DNA from: Rhodobacteraceae bacterium NBU2976
GTDB taxonomy: Bacteria > Pseudomonadota > Alphaproteobacteria > Rhodobacterales > Rhodobacteraceae
Reading direction: 5' to 3'
Assembly: GCA_023630215.1 (NCBI GenBank)
Contig: JALPRQ010000001.1
Coordinates: 1,984,001-2,048,000, forward strand
DNA: 64,000 bases
The notes beneath the pieces are model-generated. The model was not told where the DNA came from. It saw only the letters and a program-made list of their open reading frames with translations, and ran no database searches. The position numbers and the translations under genes were made by a program. Shown here piece after piece: positions 1 to 10,648 of this stretch; within the stretch, counting starts at the first letter, position 1, and each line of letters begins with the position of its first letter.

Positions 1-108
1 ACCGAATTGCGATATGTCTTTGGCGGTGATCCCCTTCCGCAAACGCCGACCTCGTTGGTGGCCACGCCGTTTGACAAGTTCGAATTCTTCGACTTCAACA
101 TTCAGTAA
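1..108 (+). CDS. 3' end of an unidentified gene (partial)
   Basis: The open frame runs in from the left edge and ends with TAA at 106-108, leaving the last 35 codons. The C-terminus is rich in aromatic residues (KFEFFDFNIQ) and has no motif I can assign. The next gene, trmFO, starts 58 bases downstream on the same strand. The function is unknown, and the upstream sequence would be needed to identify it. Confidence 0.45.
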   Translation, partial: TELRYVFGGDPLPQTPTSLVATPFDKFEFFDFNIQ

Positions 109-166
109 TGATCAGGGGCTTCGTGGCCACTTTTCTTTTGCCTGACACTGCCGTAATTCCAGCGGC

Positions 167-1516
167 ATGACGAAACCTATTCATATTATCGGCGGCGGCA
201 TGGCCGGATCCGAAGCGGCATGGCAGATCGCAAGCGCGGGCGTGCCCGTGATCCTGCATGAAATGCGACCCGTCGTCGGCACGTTCGCGCATCAGACAGA
301 TGGTTTGGCCGAGCTGGTTTGCTCCAACTCCTTCCGCTCGGACGACCATGAAAATAACGCCGTTGGGCTTTTGCATTGGGAAATGCGCCAAGCTGGCGGT
401 CTGATCATGGAAATGGGAGACAAACACTCCCTACCCGCTGGGGGCGCATTGGCCGTGGACCGCGTGGCCTTTTCCGATGCGGTGACGGAACGCTTGCTGT
501 CCCATCCGCTGGTGACGCTTGAGCGCGGCGAGGTTCAGGGTATCCCCCCTGCCGATTGGGACAGTGTCATCGTGGCCACGGGGCCGCTCACGTCAATTAA
601 ACTGGCCGAAGCAATTGTGGATCACACGGATCAAACTTCGCTGGCCTTTTTCGATGCCATCGCGCCGATTGTCTATGCCGACAGCATCAATATGGATGTC
701 GCGTGGAAACAGTCCCGCTATGACAAGGGCGAGACCGAGGAACAGCGCACTGCCTATATCAACTGCCCCATGACTGAGGAGCAGTATAACGCCTTTATCG
801 ACGCACTGCTGGCGGCCGATAAGACCGAATTCAAAGACTGGGAAAAAGACACACCGTATTTTGACGGTTGCCTGCCAATCGAAGTGATGGCGGAGCGCGG
901 ACGCGAGACGTTGCGTTATGGCCCGATGAAACCTGTTGGCCTGACCAACCCGCATCAGCCGGATGTTAAAGCTCATGCAGTGGTTCAGCTTAGGCAGGAT
1001 AACGCCTTGGGAACGCTGTATAATATCGTTGGCTTCCAGACCAAGATGAAATACGGCGCCCAAACAGAAGTTTTCAAAATGATCCCGGGGTTAGAGGATG
1101 CGAATTTCGCCCGTTTGGGAGGCATTCACCGAAATACGTTCCTGAACTCACCGCGCCTTTTGGATGATCAGATGCGCCTGAAAAACGACCCGCGCCTGCG
1201 GTTCGCGGGGCAAATCACCGGGGTGGAAGGCTATGTCGAAAGCGCCGCCATGGGACTGTTGGCCGGTCGGATGGCCGCAGCGGAACGGCTGGGCCGGACC
1301 CTACCGACCCCACCCAACACCACCGCGATTGGCGCACTGGTCACGCATATCACCGGCGGCGCGGCGGCAAAAACCTTCCAACCGATGAATGTCAATTTCG
1401 GTCTCTTCCCGCCGCTCGATGACATCGTGCGCGGCGGTCGCAAAGGGCGCAAGGAGCGTTACAAGGGCTATACCGACCGCGCCAAAGCGGACTGGCAGTC
1501 ATGGTTAAACACATAG
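167..1516 (+). CDS. trmFO: Methylenetetrahydrofolate--tRNA-(uracil-5-)-methyltransferase TrmFO
   Basis: This folate- and FAD-dependent enzyme makes 5-methyluridine at position 54 of tRNA, using methylene-tetrahydrofolate rather than SAM. The 449-residue product has the FAD-binding GGGMAGSE motif at residues 9-16. The two family cysteines are visible as VCSNSFRSD (C52) and [10 protein letters not shown] (C235). The length is normal for the family. The start follows a short leader, and the 3' end overlaps gluQ by 16 bases, so the two tRNA-modification genes are probably co-transcribed. Confidence 0.96.
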   Translation: MTKPIHIIGGGMAGSEAAWQIASAGVPVILHEMRPVVGTFAHQTDGLAELVCSNSFRSDDHENNAVGLLHWEMRQAGGLIMEMGDKHSLPAGGALAVDRVAFSDAVTERLLSHPLVTLERGEVQGIPPADWDSVIVATGPLTSIKLAEAIVDHTDQTSLAFFDAIAPIVYADSINMDVAWKQSRYDKGETEEQRTAYINCPMTEEQYNAFIDALLAADKTEFKDWEKDTPYFDGCLPIEVMAERGRETLRYGPMKPVGLTNPHQPDVKAHAVVQLRQDNALGTLYNIVGFQTKMKYGAQTEVFKMIPGLEDANFARLGGIHRNTFLNSPRLLDDQMRLKNDPRLRFAGQITGVEGYVESAAMGLLAGRMAAAERLGRTLPTPPNTTAIGALVTHITGGAAAKTFQPMNVNFGLFPPLDDIVRGGRKGRKERYKGYTDRAKADWQSWLNT

Positions 1517-2349
1517 AACGCTTCGCGCCGTCCCCGACAGGACCGCTTCATCTGGGCCACGCGTTTTCAGCACTGACCGCATGGGACCGCGCCATGGCCG
1601 AGGGTGGAGATTTCCTCCTCCGTATCGAAGATATCGATCAATCCCGCGCGCGACCCGAATGGGAACAGCAAATTTACGAAGATCTGGAATGGCTGGGCCT
1701 GCACTGGCCCATCCCGGTTATACGCCAATCCGACCGCATGCCCGCTTATCGTGCGGCGTTGCAAAATCTGTGGGATCGCGGGCTTCTATACCCCTGCACC
1801 TGCAATCGGCGAGACATTGAACAGGCGATGGCAGCGCCACAGGAGGGCGTTTTGCCAATCGGTCCGGATGGGTTGATTTACCCCGGAACGTGCCGGGCTC
1901 CGGCGTCCGGACCTCTGCCCGATGGCCCTGTTTCGCTACGTCTCGACATGGCGAAAGCGGCTGAGATAGTTGGCATGATTTCCTATGAAGAGACCGGAGA
2001 GGACGCTCGCCACCCAATCGTGCCGCCTGAAACCCTTATCACCAACATAGGCGATGTTGTTGTTTCGCGGCGTGATTTTGGAACCTCTTACCACCTGTCG
2101 GTTGTCGTGGATGACGCGTTTCAAGGGGTTACGCACGTGACACGCGGTGCCGATCTGGCGGAGGCAACGGCCATTCACGTTGTCCTGCAACGTCTCCTCG
2201 GCCTCCCGACCCCAACCTACCACCATCATCGCCTGATCCGCGATGAAAACGGAAAGCGTCTCGCCAAACGCGATGACGCTCGGGCGATCCGAAAATATCG
2301 CGAGGATGGGGTAGCACCCGAAGATATTCGCAAAATGGTCGGCCTATAG
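1501..2349 (+). CDS. gluQ: Glutamyl-Q tRNA(Asp) synthetase
   Basis: The product is a truncated glutamyl-tRNA synthetase paralogue that attaches glutamate to queuosine-34 of tRNA(Asp). It has 282 residues, with the class I nucleotide-binding motif [11 protein letters not shown] near the N-terminus and a KMSKS-like KRLAKRDD near residue 255. Zinc-type cysteines are seen in CTCNRRD and YPGTCR. The C-terminal anticodon-binding domain of full GltX is absent, as expected. It overlaps the end of trmFO by 16 bases and meets hisI tail to tail with a 6-base overlap. Confidence 0.93.
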   Translation: MVKHIERFAPSPTGPLHLGHAFSALTAWDRAMAEGGDFLLRIEDIDQSRARPEWEQQIYEDLEWLGLHWPIPVIRQSDRMPAYRAALQNLWDRGLLYPCTCNRRDIEQAMAAPQEGVLPIGPDGLIYPGTCRAPASGPLPDGPVSLRLDMAKAAEIVGMISYEETGEDARHPIVPPETLITNIGDVVVSRRDFGTSYHLSVVVDDAFQGVTHVTRGADLAEATAIHVVLQRLLGLPTPTYHHHRLIRDENGKRLAKRDDARAIRKYREDGVAPEDIRKMVGL

Positions 2350-2700
2350 GGGCTGCATCAGCTCTGTCTCAGCGCCATCCCGCACCGCCGTGTAAAAACA
2401 ACTGCGGCGGTTGGTGTGGCAGGCCGGCCCCTTCTGGCGCACCACCACCAGCAGGCAATCGCGGTCACAATCGACCCGGAAATCCACCAGTTCCTGCACA
2501 TGGCCCGAGGTCGCGCCCTTGCGCCACAGCTCTGCACGGGACCGCGACCAGTATGTCACCTGCCCCGTTTCCAGCGTTTCACGCACGGCGTCAGCGTTCA
2601 TCCAGGCCATCATCAGCACCTCGCCATCTTCAGCCTGTGCAATAGCCGGGATCAGCCCCGCCTCGTTAAATGTCAGGGATGTGATGTCAAATTCCGCCAT
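2344..2700 (-). CDS. hisI: Phosphoribosyl-AMP cyclohydrolase
   Basis: HisI opens the adenine ring of phosphoribosyl-AMP in the third step of histidine biosynthesis. The 118-residue protein carries the acidic metal site in FRVDCDRDC and the zinc cysteines of DCDRDC, PACHTNR and RSCFY. It is the stand-alone form without a fused HisE domain, as is common in alphaproteobacteria. No other his gene is next to it. The divergent gap of about 70 bases to the NifU-like gene presumably holds both promoters. Confidence 0.95.
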   Translation of the reverse strand: MAEFDITSLTFNEAGLIPAIAQAEDGEVLMMAWMNADAVRETLETGQVTYWSRSRAELWRKGATSGHVQELVDFRVDCDRDCLLVVVRQKGPACHTNRRSCFYTAVRDGAETELMQPL

Positions 2701-2769
2701 TTTCCTATTCCCAACCGCCGGTTTGACCCCTAATTAGATTAGACACCCCCGAATGCAAGGGAAATGCTC

Positions 2770-3222
2770 GTGACCAGTCCGGATCTGATTAAACTCTATT
2801 CACAAAAAATCCTCGCCCTCGCGGCTGACATACCGCGCATCGGACGACTGGAACATCCGGACGCAACGGTGCAGAAACGCTCGCCCATTTGCGGATCGAC
2901 AGTGAAAATTGACATGACGGTCGAACATGGGAAGGTCAGCGATTATGCACAGGACGTCAAAGCCTGTGCGTTGGGTCAAGCGGCGGCATCCGTTGTTGGC
3001 AGCGCGATTATTGGGCGCACTGCAGAGGAAATTCAAACCGCGCGCGATCAGCTTCTTGCCATGCTAAAAGACGATGGCCCCGCGCCCACTGCTCCGTTTG
3101 ATGGGTTCGAGGTTTTGCTGCCCGCCAAGGATTATAAAAACCGCCATGCGTCGATCATGCTGGCAATCGAGGCGTCGCTGGAAGCGATCCGCGACACAGA
3201 AAAAAACGCCGCAACCCGGTAA
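2770..3222 (+). CDS. NifU/IscU-like iron-sulfur scaffold lacking the third cysteine
   Basis: The protein resembles the N-terminal scaffold domain of NifU/IscU, which assembles Fe-S clusters. I chose GTG at 2770 because AAGGGA lies about 7 bases before it. The ATG at 2764 is almost on top of that site. Two ligand-position cysteines are seen, in SPICGS (C41) and KACALG (C66). The third position reads RHAS, with alanine where IscU has cysteine after histidine. Whether it builds clusters or has another role is open. No isc or suf gene is adjacent. A minus-strand terminator overlaps its 3' end. Confidence 0.8.
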   Translation: MTSPDLIKLYSQKILALAADIPRIGRLEHPDATVQKRSPICGSTVKIDMTVEHGKVSDYAQDVKACALGQAAASVVGSAIIGRTAEEIQTARDQLLAMLKDDGPAPTAPFDGFEVLLPAKDYKNRHASIMLAIEASLEAIRDTEKNAATR

Positions 3223-3232
3223 GGGTGCGGCG
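3200..3232 (-). terminator. Rho-independent terminator of the SOS peptide transcript
   Basis: On the minus strand a GC-rich stem (CGCCGCA/TGCGGCG, then CCC/GGG with one bulge and a 5-base loop, 3207-3232) is followed by seven Ts (3206-3200). It lies about 80 bases downstream of the stop codon of the 40-residue peptide, inside the 3' end of the convergent NifU-like gene. It gives that peptide its own end of transcription. Confidence 0.75.
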
Positions 3233-3311
3233 CAAGGTAAGGCGAAACAGGGTGGAAGAGCCGGCAGGTCCGAGGCTAAACGAAGTGCCGAATCCCAGAT
3301 TTCGCAGGCGA

Positions 3312-3434
3312 TTACATGAACGAGGGCAGGCTGAGACCAGCTAGGATGATCACGAAAATCGCCGCCAATCCAATCGCATCCTCTAGAAACTCGCGAGAGT
3401 TCAGGTTCGAAGCTTTCTGAATAAGGTCGGCCAT
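3312..3434 (-). CDS. 40-residue single-span membrane peptide, predicted SOS-induced
   Basis: This short gene encodes 40 residues: a polar N-terminal half (MADLIQKASNLNSREFLEDA) and one hydrophobic segment at about residues 20-36, ending in PSFM. AGGGA lies 9 bases before the ATG. Upstream are TTGACG and AACATT hexamers separated by 17 bases, with one perfect GTTC-N7-GTTC LexA box over the -10 and a second abutting the -35. A terminator follows. The complete transcription unit makes it very likely real. The family is unknown to me. By analogy with Caulobacter SidA (29 residues, SOS-induced, inner membrane) it may check cell division after DNA damage, which is inference. Confidence 0.8.
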   Translation of the reverse strand: MADLIQKASNLNSREFLEDAIGLAAIFVIILAGLSLPSFM

Positions 3435-3464
3435 GGTTGTGATTCCCTGGATGATTTCGTTAAT

Positions 3465-3479
3465 GTTCCCCTAATGTTC
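3465..3479 (-). promoter_or_regulatory. LexA box 2, over the -10 of the 40-residue peptide
   Basis: The sequence reads GTTC, seven bases, GTTC on the plus strand, a perfect match to the alphaproteobacterial LexA direct repeat. It covers the predicted -10 hexamer (3473-3478), so bound LexA would block RNA polymerase. Confidence 0.8.
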
Positions 3480-3501
3480 CATATGATTAACCATTCGTCA
3501 A
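3473..3501 (-). promoter_or_regulatory. Sigma-70-type promoter of the 40-residue peptide
   Basis: On the minus strand TTGACG (3501-3496) is followed after 17 bases by AACATT (3478-3473). The predicted start is near 3466, which leaves a leader of about 32 bases containing the AGGGA ribosome-binding site. It lies just downstream of the recG stop codon. Confidence 0.6.
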
Positions 3502-3516
3502 GAACAAAAATAGAAC
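3502..3516 (-). promoter_or_regulatory. LexA box 1, abutting the -35 of the 40-residue peptide
   Basis: The plus strand reads GAAC, seven bases, GAAC, which is GTTC-N7-GTTC on the minus strand and a perfect LexA box. It ends at the base before the TTGACG hexamer and one base short of the recG stop codon. Confidence 0.8.
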
Positions 3517-3517
3517 A

Positions 3518-5608
3518 TTAGCCGACTTTCAGCAATTTAATCGCCCGATCCTGTTCCATCAGATACAGCAGCGTGCGCACTGCCTCGCCCCGTTTTGTCT
3601 TTAATTCCGGGTCGTTAGACAGAAAAAGCCGTGCATCATCCTGCGCGATTTTCATCAAATCTGCTTGGGATTCCAGATCGGCAATTCGAAACCTTGGCAG
3701 GCCGGATTGGGCTACCCCTAGCAGGTCCCCGGCCCCGCGCAGTTCCAGATCCCGTTCCGAAATGCGGAAACCATCGTTTGTTTCGCGCATAATGGTTAAC
3801 CGCGCCATCGCCGTTTCGCCAAGCGGCGGGTCATACATCAGTAAGCAGGTTGAGGCCTCGGCCCCACGACCCACGCGCCCGCGCAACTGATGCAACTGCG
3901 CCAGTCCAAAATGCTCCGCCTGTTCGATCACCATAATCGTGGCGTTGGGGACATCGACGCCCACCTCGATCACCGTCGTTGCCACCAGCACCTTTGTCCG
4001 TCCGGCAACAAAATCCGCCATCGCAGTGTCTTTTTCCACCGGTGGCATCTGGCCATGGACCAGCCCGACGACTCCCTCGCCCAGCGCGGCACGCAGATGC
4101 TTGAACCGATCCTCGGCGGCGGCCATCTCGACCAATTCGGATTCATCGACGAGCGGACAAACCCAATAGGCTTGCCGCCCCTTCGCAATGGCACCGCGCA
4201 GATGCTGCACCACCTCGTCCATCCTCCCCGAGGACACCATCACCGTCTCGATCGGTTTGCGCCCGGGCGGTTTTTCATCAAGGATCGAGATATCCATATC
4301 ACCGTAATGTGTCAGTGCCAGCGAGCGCGGGATCGGTGTCGCCGTCATCACCAGAATATCCACCGCCCTGCCCTTGGCCCCCAGCGCCATACGCTGTTCG
4401 ACGCCAAACCGGTGCTGCTCGTCAATGACAGCCAGCCGCAGGTCGGTGAAATCGACATCCTCGGAAAACAGCGCGTGGGTGCCAACCATCACCTTGATCT
4501 CGCCAGTGGCGAGTGCCGACAGTTTGGCACGCCGCTCGGCCCCTTTGTCACGACCGGTCAGCAATTCCAGCCGAACGCCAGCCGCTTCGGCCAAGGGACG
4601 CAACGCCGATAAATGCTGCCGTGCCAGAATTTCGGTGGGGGCCATCATCGCAGCTTGCCCGCCCGCCTCGACCGCGGCCAGCATTGCCAGAAACGCGACC
4701 AGCGTTTTTCCTGCGCCAACATCGCCCTGCAACAGACGGTTCATGCGCAAATCGCCCGCCATATCGGCGTGGATCTCGGTGACAGCCCGGTCCTGCGCCC
4801 CGGTCGGCGCAAAGGGCAGTGACTCCAAAACCTGTTTTTGCAACAGCCCGGTGCCTTTCGTCGCAATTCCCTTGGCGCGTCGGACCGAAGCCCGCGCAAT
4901 CGCCAGCGTCACCTGATGGGCGAACAGCTCGTCATAAGCCAATCGCTCGCGCTCGGCGGCAGTCGACATTACATCCTGCACCCCTTTCGGCGCATGGGCT
5001 GCCATCAGCGCGTGCTGCCAATTGGGCCAACGCTGCTTGGCTTTCAGCGAGGGATCAATCCATTCCGGCAGGTCCGGCGCCAGCGCCAGCGCCCCCCGGG
5101 CAGCTTTATATATCCCACGCTGAGTGACCCCGGCGGTCAGCGGATAAACCGGTTCATAAGGGGGAAGATCGCCCGCCTGATCGGGGCGCAGAACATGGTC
5201 CGGATGCACCATCTGCGCCATCCCATCGAACAGCTCCACCTTACCTGAAACAATCCGCCGTTGCCCGGATGGCAGGGCTTTCTGAACCCAATCGTCACGC
5301 GCATGAAAGAAAACCAGCTGGAAATCCATCTGCCCATCGCTGACCAACACGTGATAGGGCCGTCCCTTCTGGCGTGGTGGGCGATGGACGCCGATCGTGA
5401 CCTCAACCGTGACAATCGCGGGGAAGTTCAGACCGCTGATCGTCGGTCGTAATCGACGGTCAATGCAGTTGTTCGGCAGTGTGAACAGCAGGTCACGTGG
5501 GCGCGTGATGTTCAAAGCATCGTAGGCGCGCGCGGTTTTGTCGCCGATACCGGGCAGCGTCGAAAGGGACGCAAACAAAGGGAACAGGATTTCGGGGCGC
5601 GAGCTCAT
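3518..5608 (-). CDS. recG: ATP-dependent DNA helicase RecG
   Basis: RecG remodels stalled replication forks and branch-migrates Holliday junctions. The 696-residue protein has the N-terminal wedge/OB region, Walker A GDVGAGKT, the RecG-typical DEQH box in VIDEQHRFG, and motif VI LRGRVGRG. It lies 31 bases downstream of ligA on the same strand, so a ligA-recG repair operon is likely. No strong Shine-Dalgarno precedes the ATG. Its stop codon is next to the LexA box of the downstream peptide gene. Confidence 0.96.
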   Translation of the reverse strand: MSSRPEILFPLFASLSTLPGIGDKTARAYDALNITRPRDLLFTLPNNCIDRRLRPTISGLNFPAIVTVEVTIGVHRPPRQKGRPYHVLVSDGQMDFQLVFFHARDDWVQKALPSGQRRIVSGKVELFDGMAQMVHPDHVLRPDQAGDLPPYEPVYPLTAGVTQRGIYKAARGALALAPDLPEWIDPSLKAKQRWPNWQHALMAAHAPKGVQDVMSTAAERERLAYDELFAHQVTLAIARASVRRAKGIATKGTGLLQKQVLESLPFAPTGAQDRAVTEIHADMAGDLRMNRLLQGDVGAGKTLVAFLAMLAAVEAGGQAAMMAPTEILARQHLSALRPLAEAAGVRLELLTGRDKGAERRAKLSALATGEIKVMVGTHALFSEDVDFTDLRLAVIDEQHRFGVEQRMALGAKGRAVDILVMTATPIPRSLALTHYGDMDISILDEKPPGRKPIETVMVSSGRMDEVVQHLRGAIAKGRQAYWVCPLVDESELVEMAAAEDRFKHLRAALGEGVVGLVHGQMPPVEKDTAMADFVAGRTKVLVATTVIEVGVDVPNATIMVIEQAEHFGLAQLHQLRGRVGRGAEASTCLLMYDPPLGETAMARLTIMRETNDGFRISERDLELRGAGDLLGVAQSGLPRFRIADLESQADLMKIAQDDARLFLSNDPELKTKRGEAVRTLLYLMEQDRAIKLLKVG

Positions 5609-5639
5609 GTGGCCATATCACGCGACAATCGCGCGGGGA

Positions 5640-7787
<2,148 letters not shown>

Positions 7788-8489
7788 TCAGACGGCGATT
7801 TTTTGCGGTTCTGCCATAGGATCGCGTAAGACGTATCCGCGGCCCCAGACGGTTTCAATATAGTTCTCGCCATCCATCCCTTTGGACAGTTTCTTGCGCA
7901 GTTTGCAGATGAACACGTCGATAATCTTCAGTTCCGGTTCATCCATGCCGCCATAAAGATGGTTAAGGAACATTTCTTTTGTCAGCGTGGTGCCTTTGCG
8001 CAGCGAGAGCAGTTCCAGCATTTGGTATTCCTTGCCGGTCAGATGCACCGGTTTGCCGTCCACCTCTACCGTCTTGTCGTCCAGGTTCACAGCGATGCGA
8101 CCCGTATGAATGATTGACTGGGCATGGCCTTTGGAGCGTCGCACAATCGCATGAATGCGCGCCACCAGTTCATCGCGGTTAAATGGCTTGGTCATGTAAT
8201 CGTCAGCGCCAAAACCAAACCCCTTGATCTTGTTGTCCGTGTCATCAAGACCGGAAAGGATCAGGATTGGCGTATCGATTTTCGCGACGCGCAAACGGCG
8301 CAGCACTTCGTGACCTGTCATGTCCGGCAGGTTAATATCCAGCAGGACAATGTCGTAATCATATAATTTTGCCAGATCCACACCTTCTTCGCCAAGATCG
8401 GTCGAGTATACGTTGAGATTGGCACTGGCCAGCATCATCTCGATGGATTTCGACGTGGTGGGATCATCTTCAATCAACAAAACACGCAT
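7788..8489 (-). CDS. ctrA: Cell-cycle response regulator CtrA
   Basis: CtrA is an OmpR-type master regulator of cell cycle, motility and, in Rhodobacterales, gene transfer agent production. The 233-residue protein has a receiver domain with phospho-acceptor D51 in LLDINLPDM and a winged-helix DNA-binding domain whose end reads GRGYVLRDP. It ends in KIAV, not the Ala-Ala terminus recognised by ClpXP in Caulobacter. sciP lies just upstream on the same strand, and CtrA-like motifs lie between them, suggesting autoregulation. cckA is also in the window, at 39-41 kb. Confidence 0.96.
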   Translation of the reverse strand: MRVLLIEDDPTTSKSIEMMLASANLNVYSTDLGEEGVDLAKLYDYDIVLLDINLPDMTGHEVLRRLRVAKIDTPILILSGLDDTDNKIKGFGFGADDYMTKPFNRDELVARIHAIVRRSKGHAQSIIHTGRIAVNLDDKTVEVDGKPVHLTGKEYQMLELLSLRKGTTLTKEMFLNHLYGGMDEPELKIIDVFICKLRKKLSKGMDGENYIETVWGRGYVLRDPMAEPQKIAV

Positions 8490-8548
8490 TCACAATTCCT
8501 TTGGTCGCAAGGGTTACTCTTCACATTCATGAATATTTGGTAAAAAGG

Positions 8549-8563
8549 TTAATATCGGGTTAC
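8549..8563 (-). promoter_or_regulatory. Candidate CtrA box upstream of ctrA
   Basis: The plus strand reads TTAA, seven bases, TTAC, one mismatch from the CtrA consensus TTAA-N7-TTAA. The minus-strand half-site is TTAACC. It is 60-74 bases upstream of the ctrA start codon. A separate half-site, TTAACCAT, is at 8578-8585. Autoregulation is inferred. Confidence 0.45.
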
Positions 8564-8590
8564 CAACTTAAAGTTGTTTAACCATACTAC

Positions 8591-8869
8591 CTATGGTTGT
8601 CTATATTTTTTGAGATGTGTGACCCGAAGCCCCCGCGAACCATAGGCGAGCATTTGCGATTCCCAGCTGCCGAATTCCTCCATAGATATGTTGTAGCGTT
8701 TCATGGCTTCATCGAGGGTGATCAACCCTGCATGTACGGCCAGCACCACCACCGCTTTGCGTTTGGCAACCCATCGGGTCGTGTCCCGCGAGGGGAGATC
8801 GCTGCGGTTAAGAACTGACCCGTCTGGCAATGTTACGCTTACGATTGGTGTGTTCTGTCTGGCGTACAT
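8591..8869 (-). CDS. sciP: CtrA inhibitor SciP (DUF1153)
   Basis: SciP binds CtrA and blocks transcription of CtrA-activated promoters. The 92-residue product has the DUF1153 signature (LPDGS, then RWVARRK-like RWVAKRKAVV, then AGLITLDEA and the ISMEEFGSWE helix). I used ATG at 8869, which is preceded by AAGGGG at good spacing. A longer frame to 8902 lacks such a site and is unlike the family. The gene is upstream of ctrA on the same strand, so regulator and antagonist sit together. Confidence 0.93.
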   Translation of the reverse strand: MYARQNTPIVSVTLPDGSVLNRSDLPSRDTTRWVAKRKAVVVLAVHAGLITLDEAMKRYNISMEEFGSWESQMLAYGSRGLRVTHLKKYRQP

Positions 8870-8940
8870 GGTTTTACCCCTTGATTTCCGTCGCTGTGAC
8901 AATTTCCGCGCAACTCGTTAAACAAGGGTGAAAGCGTCAC

Positions 8941-8968
8941 TTGCGAGTACCTAAACTTTTACTATATT
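8941..8968 (+). promoter_or_regulatory. Candidate promoter of mnmA
   Basis: TTGCGA (8941-8946) and TATATT (8963-8968) are separated by 16 bases. The leader to the mnmA ATG at 8993 would be about 18 bases and contains GGAG. Only sequence similarity supports this. Confidence 0.45.
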
Positions 8969-8992
8969 GCGACCTTTCCGGACGGAGCACAT

Positions 8993-10129
8993 ATGACCGC
9001 GGTCACCACAAAACTGAACAGCCTAGGTTTTGCCAAACCTGAACACGAGACGCGCGTCGTCGTCGCGATGTCGGGTGGCGTGGATTCTTCGGTCGTGGCG
9101 GCGAAGTTGAAACAGGAAGGCTATGACGTGGTTGGGGTTACGCTTCAGCTTTACGATCATGGCGCTGCGCTTGCGAAAAAAGGGGCGTGCTGTGCTGGTA
9201 TAGATATTCACGATGCGCGCCGCGTTGCCGAGGAAATGAATTTCCCACATTATGTCCTTGATTATGAAAACAAATTCAAGGAAAGCGTGATCGACGAATT
9301 TGCGGATGCTTATCTGGCTGGGGCAACACCGGTTCCCTGTATTCGCTGCAATGAACGGGTCAAATTTCGCGATTTGCTGGAAACCGCCAAAGATCTGAAC
9401 GCCGACTGCATGGCGACGGGACATTACATTCAGCGGACAGAAGGCATCAAAAAAGCCGAGCTACATCAGGCGGCTGATCCGGACCGCGACCAGTCCTATT
9501 TTCTGTTCTCGACCACGCAGGAACAGCTGGATTTCCTGCGTTTTCCCTTGGGACATTTGGCATCCAAAGACGAGACCCGGGCGCTTGCCCGTGAATTTGG
9601 CTTGGTGGTTGCAGACAAACCCGATAGTCAGGATATCTGCTTTGTGCCCAACGGCTCCTATGCTGATGTGATTGAAAAGCTGCGTCCCGGATCTGCGGAA
9701 CCGGGTGAGATTGTGCATCTGGATGGCACCGTTCTGGGGACACATAACGGGGTCATTCATTATACAATTGGACAGCGTAAAGGGTTGGGCATCGGTGGAC
9801 GTGATCCCCTGTATGTCGTGAAACTTGATCCCGATACGCGACAGGTCATTGTTGGCCCGCGCGAGGCATTGGCCATGCGCCGTATCCCGGTCAAGGAAAT
9901 CAATTGGCTTGGCGATGCCCCATTTGAATCCCATGACCGGATCGAGGTTCGGGTTCGCATCCGCTCGACCCGCCCCCCACGTGATGCGGTGATCATTCCC
10001 ACGGGTCCACAAACGGCCGAGGTCGAATTGGCGGTTGCTGAAGAAGGGGTCTCACCCGGGCAGGCTTGCGTTTTCTATGCCCCAGAGTCCACACGTGTGT
10101 TGGGCGGCGGCTGGATCGCGAAGCGGTAA
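8993..10129 (+). CDS. mnmA: tRNA-specific 2-thiouridylase MnmA
   Basis: MnmA puts sulfur on uridine-34 of tRNA(Lys, Glu, Gln) using ATP. The 378-residue protein has the PP-loop SGGVDSS near residue 25. Catalytic cysteines are in TPVPCIRCN and [11 protein letters not shown]. An extra GACCAGID segment is typical of alphaproteobacterial MnmA. GGAG precedes the ATG. The stop codon overlaps the ATG of the next gene by one base (TAATG), so the two are translationally coupled. Confidence 0.97.
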   Translation: MTAVTTKLNSLGFAKPEHETRVVVAMSGGVDSSVVAAKLKQEGYDVVGVTLQLYDHGAALAKKGACCAGIDIHDARRVAEEMNFPHYVLDYENKFKESVIDEFADAYLAGATPVPCIRCNERVKFRDLLETAKDLNADCMATGHYIQRTEGIKKAELHQAADPDRDQSYFLFSTTQEQLDFLRFPLGHLASKDETRALAREFGLVVADKPDSQDICFVPNGSYADVIEKLRPGSAEPGEIVHLDGTVLGTHNGVIHYTIGQRKGLGIGGRDPLYVVKLDPDTRQVIVGPREALAMRRIPVKEINWLGDAPFESHDRIEVRVRIRSTRPPRDAVIIPTGPQTAEVELAVAEEGVSPGQACVFYAPESTRVLGGGWIAKR

Positions 10130-10593
10130 TGCCTTGGGTCGATTACACGCTGCGCTACACGCTCTGGACCCTTGCGCTATGGGCCGGTTTCGCGGCGCTT
10201 GTCCCGATCTTGGGGGTGATCGGTGAGATTGCGCTGCTGCCCTATCTGTTGATCCTGTTCCGGTTTGCACCCTTCTTCGCGATGTTGATTCTGGCCAACC
10301 ATTTCGCTCGCACGCAAGAAGATCCGCCGGGATTCTCCGACACGATAACCTTGGCCTTTGTTGGGGCAATTGCGGTGGCGGGCATATCGGCACTTGGGTA
10401 TGCCTGTTTTAACCTTGGCACCTGGCTGGCGCTTCGCATTATGGACGGAGCCGCACCGGACGCGCCAGCACTGGTGCTGGCCTATGACCGGACTTTGCTA
10501 CAGCATTCGGCAATCATTGCCTTCCTGTCGATCGGGATTCTGTTCCAGATGCGCACCCGTCGTCTGATCGCGATCCGCAAATCATTTGGCTAG
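10129..10593 (+). CDS. Hypothetical integral membrane protein
   Basis: The 154-residue product has about four hydrophobic stretches (near residues 12-28, 32-50, 72-92 and 125-142) and ends in a basic tail (RTRRLIAIRKS). I do not recognise the family. The ATG overlaps the mnmA stop codon by one base, so it is expressed with mnmA, but nothing in its sequence suggests a role in tRNA thiolation. Confidence 0.7.
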   Translation: MPWVDYTLRYTLWTLALWAGFAALVPILGVIGEIALLPYLLILFRFAPFFAMLILANHFARTQEDPPGFSDTITLAFVGAIAVAGISALGYACFNLGTWLALRIMDGAAPDAPALVLAYDRTLLQHSAIIAFLSIGILFQMRTRRLIAIRKSFG

Positions 10594-10648
10594 TCCAAAC
10601 CAGTAATTGCCATTTGGCAATTTCTGAAACCACAATCTTATCAGCAGC

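Noticed and set aside
3890-4612. 240-codon open frame antisense to recG
   Set aside because: It lies wholly within recG on the other strand, and its composition is that of a shadow of the recG codons.
8568-8585. Second full CtrA box before ctrA
   Set aside because: The two TTAA elements are 6, not 7, bases apart. Only the TTAACCAT half-site was kept as a remark.
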